NCBI RefSeq assembly: GCF_019049245.1
Contig: NZ_JAGMUK010000216.1
Span: 1-64,000, forward strand
Reading direction: 5' to 3'
DNA length: 64,000 nt
Origin: Streptomyces sp. AC555_RSS877
GTDB taxonomy: Bacteria; Actinomycetota; Actinomycetes; Streptomycetales; Streptomycetaceae
Shown here: positions 60,258-64,000 of the stretch, one piece after another
Position numbering within the stretch: position 1 is the stretch's first letter
Layout of the letters: the number at the start of each line of letters is the position of its first letter
Position numbers and translations under genes: made by a program
The notes under the pieces: generated by a model
Database searches by the model: none
Told to the model about the DNA's origin: nothing
Seen by the model: the letters and a program-made list of their open reading frames with translations, nothing else

Positions 60258-60935
60258 TCAACTCTTCTCGAAGCGGAAGCCCACGCCACGCACCGTCGCG
60301 ATGTACCGGGGGTTCGCCGCGTCGTCCCCGAGCTTCTTGCGCAGCCAGGAGATGTGCATGTCGAGCGTCTTGGTCGACGACCACCAGGTCGTGTCCCAGA
60401 CCTCCCGCATCAGCTGGTCGCGCGTGACGACCCGCCCCGCGTCCCGCACCAGGACCCGCAGCAGGTCGAACTCCTTCGCCGTGAGCTGGAGCTCGTCGTC
60501 CCCCATCCACGCCCGGTGCGACTCCACGTCGATGCGCACGCCGTGCGTGGCGGGCGGCTGCGCGGGCTCCGAGGCACCGCGCCGCAGCAGCGCCCGGACG
60601 CGGGCGAGCAGTTCGGCGAGCCGGAAGGGCTTGGTGACGTAGTCGTCGGCGCCCGCGTCGAGACCGACGACGGTGTCCACCTCGTCGGCGCGCGCGGTCA
60701 GGATGAGGATCGGGACGGCGAGGCCCTCGGCGCGCAGCCGCCGGGCCACTTCCAGGCCGTCCATACCGGGCAGACCGAGGTCCAGCACGACCAGGTCGAT
60801 GCCGCCCTGGATGCCGGCGTCGAGCGCGGTGGGGCCGTCCTCGCGCACCTCGACCTCATAGCCTTCCCTGCGCAGTGCGCGGGCCAGCGGCTCCGAGATG
60901 GACGCGTCGTCCTCGGCCAGCAGTACACGGGTCAT
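60258..60935 (-). CDS. Two-component response regulator, OmpR/PhoB family
   Basis: This 225-residue protein pairs with the kinase just downstream. The receiver domain (about 1-118) has VLLAEDDASISEPL, the phospho-acceptor in DLVVLDLGLPGMDGLEV and the Lys of DDYVTKPFRL. The winged-helix domain (about 130-222) has LQLTAKEFDLLRVLV and TLDMHISWLRKKL with a terminal IATVRGVGFRFEKS. Target genes are unknown; autoregulation or control of the divergent peptide transporter is possible because of the shared upstream region. Confidence 0.95.
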   Translation of the reverse strand: MTRVLLAEDDASISEPLARALRREGYEVEVREDGPTALDAGIQGGIDLVVLDLGLPGMDGLEVARRLRAEGLAVPILILTARADEVDTVVGLDAGADDYVTKPFRLAELLARVRALLRRGASEPAQPPATHGVRIDVESHRAWMGDDELQLTAKEFDLLRVLVRDAGRVVTRDQLMREVWDTTWWSSTKTLDMHISWLRKKLGDDAANPRYIATVRGVGFRFEKS

Positions 60936-61244
60936 GAGGTGATGGTAGACCGCCCGTGACCACAGCTGGGGTGTGATCGGCGGTGAGTGATTCTTACCTT
61001 TGGGCGTATCGGCACGAACCTCTGTGTGTGGGGGAGCAACTGCACAAGGACCTTGGAAAAGGTGTGTACGGTTCCCCGGTCACCTGTGATCCCTGTCTCA
61101 AGTCCTTCCATTTCCGGCTCTGTCCTGCCGTATGGTGAATGGACGCCTGTAGCACTGCGGGGACCTTTGGCGAGGATTTGACGCTGAAGGTCTCTTTTGT
61201 GTGTGCCCCCACCCCAGGCGCGTCCCGACCAGCAAGGAACGACC
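60936..61244. promoter_or_regulatory. Divergent promoter region, two-component system and peptide transporter
   Basis: This 309-bp gap shows no gene. It is less GC-rich than its flanks around 60985-61140 and should hold promoters in both directions. CTTGGAAAAGGTGTGTACGG (near 61050) has a GTGTACGGT end resembling a -10 region, but no clear -35 was identified. Short ORFs here lack ribosome sites. Confidence 0.4.
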
Positions 61245-62741
61245 ATGGCGTCCAGCCTGACGAAGGACTCGGTGACTCCGGGCACCCCCGGTTCCGACAC
61301 GACCTTCTTCGGCCACCCCCGCGGACTGGCCACTCTCTTCATGACCGAGATGTGGGAGCGCTTCTCCTACTACGGCATGAGGGCACTCCTCCCGCTGTAC
61401 CTCGTCGCTCCGGGCGGCCTGCACCTCAACGCCGCGACGGCGACCGCGATCTACTCCGTGTACGTGTCGCTGGTGTACCTGCTCGCCATGCCGGGCGGCT
61501 GGTTCGGCGACCGCGTCTGGGGTCCGCGCAGAACCGTCGCCGTCGCCGGCGCGGTCATCATGCTCGGCCACCTCACGCTGGCCCTGCCGTCCTCCGGGAC
61601 CTTCTACGCCGGCCTCGGTCTGGTGGCCATCGGCTCGGGTCTGCTGAAGGCCAACATCTCCACGATGGTCGGCCACCTGTACTCCGGCCCGGACGACCCG
61701 CGCCGCGACGGCGGCTTCACCGTCTTCTACATGGGCATCAACCTCGGTGCCTTCGCGGCACCGCTGGTCATCGGCACCATCGGTGAGAACGTCAACTGGC
61801 ACTTCGGCTTCGCGCTCGCCGCACTCGGCATGGCGCTGGGGCTCGCCCAGTTCCTGATCGGCAGCCGCCACCTCGCCGAGCGCTCCAGCGTCGTCCCGAC
61901 GCCGCTGTCGGCAGCGGAGAAGGCCGCCACCCTCCGCAAGGCCGCGATCTGGGCCGGCATCGCCGTCGTCTTCTACGGGATCGTCGGCTTCACCGGCCAC
62001 TACACGCTGAACTGGCTCCTGGTCCCGCTGACCCTGCTCGGCGTGATCATCCCGGTGATGGTCCTCACCCGCATCAAGCGCGACAAGGACCTGGACAGCA
62101 CCGAGCAGCGGTCGATGTCCGCGTACATCTGGTTCTTCGTGGCCGCGGCCGTTTTCTGGATGATCTACGACCAGGGCGGCTCGACCCTGTCGATCTTCGC
62201 CGACTCCTCCGCCGAGAACTCCGTCCTCGGCTGGGACTTCCCGGTCTCCTGGTACCAGTCGGTCAACCCGGTCCTGATCATGGCGCTGGCCCCGGTCTTC
62301 GCCTGGTTCTGGCTCGCGCTGAACCGGCGCGGCAAGGAGCCCAGCACGATCGTGAAGTTCTCCTCGGGCCTGGTCCTGGTCGGCGCGTCCTTCTTCCTCT
62401 TCCTGGCCCCGCTGTCGATCGCCGAGGGCGGTCACAAGGCGGCCGCGATGTGGCTGGTGGCGATCTACTTCGTCCAGACCGTCGGCGAGCTCCTGCTCTC
62501 CCCGGTGGGCCTGTCCGTCACCACGAAGATGGCTCCCGCCAAGTACGCCTCCCAGATGATGGGCGTCTGGTTCCTCGCCGTCACCGCGGGCGACGCCACG
62601 ACCGGCCTCCTGTCCATCGCCGGCGTCGACCTCAACAAGACCGGCGTCGTGGCCCTGGAGGCCGCCCTCGCCGTGATCGCCGGTGTGGCGGTCTGGATGT
62701 ACCGCAACAAGGTCAAGGACCTCATGGGCAGCGTCCGCTGA
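61245..62741 (+). CDS. Proton-dependent oligopeptide (POT/PTR) transporter
   Basis: This 498-residue MFS-type symporter takes up di- and tripeptides with protons. It has 14 predicted helices. The POT signatures are visible: the ExxER region FMTEMWERFSYYGMRALL, the PTR2 motif GSGLLKANISTMVGHLY, FYMGINLGAFAAP, and QTVGELLLSPVGLSV late in the protein. ATG 61245 (MASSLTKDSVTPG) has AAGGAA upstream; the frame to 61197 adds a Pro/Gln-rich, non-conserved piece. A 16-bp perfect hairpin terminates it 26 bp later. The function is secure at family level. Confidence 0.95.
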   Translation: MASSLTKDSVTPGTPGSDTTFFGHPRGLATLFMTEMWERFSYYGMRALLPLYLVAPGGLHLNAATATAIYSVYVSLVYLLAMPGGWFGDRVWGPRRTVAVAGAVIMLGHLTLALPSSGTFYAGLGLVAIGSGLLKANISTMVGHLYSGPDDPRRDGGFTVFYMGINLGAFAAPLVIGTIGENVNWHFGFALAALGMALGLAQFLIGSRHLAERSSVVPTPLSAAEKAATLRKAAIWAGIAVVFYGIVGFTGHYTLNWLLVPLTLLGVIIPVMVLTRIKRDKDLDSTEQRSMSAYIWFFVAAAVFWMIYDQGGSTLSIFADSSAENSVLGWDFPVSWYQSVNPVLIMALAPVFAWFWLALNRRGKEPSTIVKFSSGLVLVGASFFLFLAPLSIAEGGHKAAAMWLVAIYFVQTVGELLLSPVGLSVTTKMAPAKYASQMMGVWFLAVTAGDATTGLLSIAGVDLNKTGVVALEAALAVIAGVAVWMYRNKVKDLMGSVR

Positions 62742-62766
62742 GGTCCGCGGACCGGATGTGACCGAC

Positions 62767-62802
62767 GGAGGGCCACCGCACCACGGGGTGCGGTGGCCCT
62801 CC
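62767..62802 (+). terminator. Perfect 16-bp hairpin terminator after the POT gene
   Basis: GGAGGGCCACCGCACC (62767-62782), loop ACGG, and GGTGCGGTGGCCCTCC (62787-62802) form a perfect stem directly after the transporter stop. It is the strongest terminator in the window. Confidence 0.92.
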
Positions 62803-62804
62803 GC

Positions 62805-63055
62805 TGCCGCGTCGGCCTGCCCGGCAGGAACGTGGACACCGCGCCGCCCAGCAGGACGGCCGCACCGGCGAGGCGACCGGTCCCAGGGCCTTGAGGGCCC
62901 CGTCGTCCGCGGCGCCGGTCTCTGCCAGGGCCGCCGTTCGTCGACGATCCGCCGCCCGCCGTGCCCGACGCCGCGAAGCCGCCGGACACGCCGCTTGGCG
63001 GGCCCTCCACGCGCACCGTGCTCTTGTCGGCGCCGCCCAGGCCACCGTCGGCGGC
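62805..63055 (-). pseudogene. Frameshifted C-terminal remnant of a surface protein with LAETG sorting motif
   Basis: Minus-strand reading gives a coherent surface-protein end only if two frameshifts are allowed. GGLGGADKSTVRVEGPP and SGVSGGFAASGTAGGGSS are in one frame. LAETGAADDGALKALG is in the next. LAGAAVLLGGAVSTFLPGRP, a hydrophobic helix followed by basic residues, is back in the first. LAxTG plus a helix and positive tail is the sorting signal of Streptomyces class E sortases (as in chaplins). No stop follows; the frame runs into the transporter hairpin. No signal peptide or N-terminal domain is found, so only the tail survives. Sequencing error cannot be excluded. Confidence 0.6.
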
Positions 63056-63069
63056 TCCCCTTCACCTGC

Positions 63070-64000
63070 TCAGTCGGGTCCCTTCCTGGTGGGAGTCGCT
63101 GGACGCGTCGGGCTGTCGTGGTGCGGTGTGGAGAGCCGACCGGCCGTCCCCGGATCGGCGTCCGGGGTGAACCACGGCAGGGTCGAAGCGGAGGGGGGCG
63201 GCTGGGCCCGGGAGGACTTCGGCCCCGGCAGCCCCGGCAGGCGCAAGGAGAGTTCGGCCATCGGCAGCCCACGGCGACCGCCGCGCGTGCCGCTCGGGCG
63301 CCGCGGCCGTACCCGGTCCACCACCGCCATGCCGGCGCGGAACACCGCGGCCGGCACGACCAGGAAGACCAGGACCCAGAACAGGGTCACGCCCGAGGGC
63401 CGCCCCACGCCCCAGGGCTGTTCGGCGAGGACCTTCCCGCCGTACTTCAGCGACACCGTGTAGTCGCCGTGCGCGCCGCCCGGGAGCTCGACGGGCAGTT
63501 CGATCCGCGCCTTCTTCCCCGGCCGGATCGTGCCGCGCCACTGCTGTTCCTCCCAGTGCGGGGCGAACACGCCGTGGGAGGTGCCGACGTGGAAGACGGG
63601 GTTCTTGACGGCGGAGGTGCCGGCATTGCCGACGGTGAGGACGAGGGTGCGCGCGGGCGGCGCCCCGAACCAGGTCAGCAGCCCGCTCGCTCCGTCGAGC
63701 CGGGTGTCGGTGAGGACCGACAGACGTCCGCCCGAGGGCTCGGCGGGCAGCGGTTCGACCGCGTGCCCGGCAACCTGGAAGACCGCGTCGGCCGCCGCCT
63801 TCGCCCCCTCCACCGTCGCCACGTGGACCACGCACGGACACGGCACCGGTGGTTCGGCGACCGGCAGCTCCCGGCGGAAACGCCCCTCGGCGTCGGTGGT
63901 CACGGCCCTGCCGTCCGCGTTGGCGCAGGAGTCGGTGCCGCCGACCACACCCCGCGAGGGCACGGACTGCCCACAGATCAGGATCATCAGCAGCGCCCGC
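63070..64000 (-). CDS. Secreted, membrane-anchored protein of unknown function (5' end outside the window)
   Basis: The frame is open to the right edge (upstream codons give RALL before MILICGQSV), so the true start and signal peptide lie outside; at least 309 residues are present. The visible extracytoplasmic part resembles a carboxypeptidase-regulatory-like/neocarzinostatin-type segment: ADGRAVTTDAEGRFRRELPV, then PCPCVVHVATVEGAKAAAD. A second beta domain follows (RTLVLTVGNAGTSAVKNPVF, GTSHGVFAPHW). A late membrane helix (TLFWVLVFLVVPAAVFRAGM) precedes a basic Pro/Ser-rich cytoplasmic tail. It is directly upstream of the LAETG remnant, with which it may once have formed an operon. Confidence 0.75.
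   Translation of the reverse strand, partial: RALLMILICGQSVPSRGVVGGTDSCANADGRAVTTDAEGRFRRELPVAEPPVPCPCVVHVATVEGAKAAADAVFQVAGHAVEPLPAEPSGGRLSVLTDTRLDGASGLLTWFGAPPARTLVLTVGNAGTSAVKNPVFHVGTSHGVFAPHWEEQQWRGTIRPGKKARIELPVELPGGAHGDYTVSLKYGGKVLAEQPWGVGRPSGVTLFWVLVFLVVPAAVFRAGMAVVDRVRPRRPSGTRGGRRGLPMAELSLRLPGLPGPKSSRAQPPPSASTLPWFTPDADPGTAGRLSTPHHDSPTRPATPTRKGPD

Noticed and set aside
61098..63272. 724-codon minus-strand frame opposite the peptide transporter
   Set aside because: His/Arg/Gly-rich shadow frame crossing the transporter, its terminator and the surface-protein remnant.

Overview
This window is GC-rich chromosomal DNA from a Streptomyces-type actinomycete. The evidence is the strong G/C third-position bias, GTG/TTG starts with AGGAGG-like leaders, a WhiB regulator, F420 biosynthesis genes, an actinobacterial DUF3499/DUF5719 pair, and an rRNA-operon promoter region at the left edge. 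From memory, the gene order around whiB, cofD/cofE and the LytR-CpsA-Psr (LCP) genes resembles Streptomyces coelicolor. This was not checked by a search. No tRNA, CRISPR array, intact insertion sequence, prophage or secondary-metabolite cluster was recognised.

Layout. 1-330: tandem promoters of an rRNA operon reading leftwards out of the window. 0.3-5 kb: SpoIIM-like and RDD membrane proteins, a hypothetical protein, and adenosylhomocysteinase (ahcY). 5.3-7.4 kb: a one-piece fructose-family PTS transporter. 7.5-12.7 kb: a CDF metal transporter, then the mannose-phosphate genes (manA, SIS protein, Trm112-like protein, manB). 12.8-13.2 kb: a decayed lactate permease gene. 13.4-20.2 kb: DUF3499, a metallopeptidase-like protein, the DUF5719/giant glycosyltransferase pair and whiB. 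20.2-25 kb: cysteine dioxygenase with a possible cysteine leader peptide, cofD-cofE and a DNA glycosylase. 25-29.4 kb: a 111-bp minisatellite, mannose-1-phosphate guanylyltransferase, a peptidoglycan amidase and a TIGR03089 protein.

29.6-43.4 kb holds seven LCP-family genes (cell-wall glycopolymer transferases). Four of them form an A-B-A'-B' duplication. A family 2 glycosyltransferase and a thioesterase lie among them. 43.4-46.7 kb: a Cys-rich copper-binding protein, acyl-CoA dehydrogenase and UDP-glucose/GDP-mannose dehydrogenase. 47.1-51.5 kb: a copper/cupredoxin island (CopC-CopD fusion, two cupredoxins, a YceI-like protein). 51.5-56.5 kb: a CGNR regulator divergent from two VOC proteins, a degenerate and an intact membrane dipeptidase, an orphan response regulator and a MerR regulator. 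56.5-58.9 kb: purK-purE and GtrA. 59-61 kb: a two-component system. 61.2-62.7 kb: a proton-peptide symporter. The right edge has a frameshifted surface-protein remnant with an LAETG sorting motif and the C-terminal part of a secreted protein.

Together the GDP-mannose genes (manA, manB, guanylyltransferase), the nucleotide-sugar dehydrogenase, the glycosyltransferases, GtrA, the amidase and the LCP genes suggest a region devoted to making and attaching cell-wall or capsular glycans. Housekeeping genes are interspersed. This functional link is inferred from content and order.
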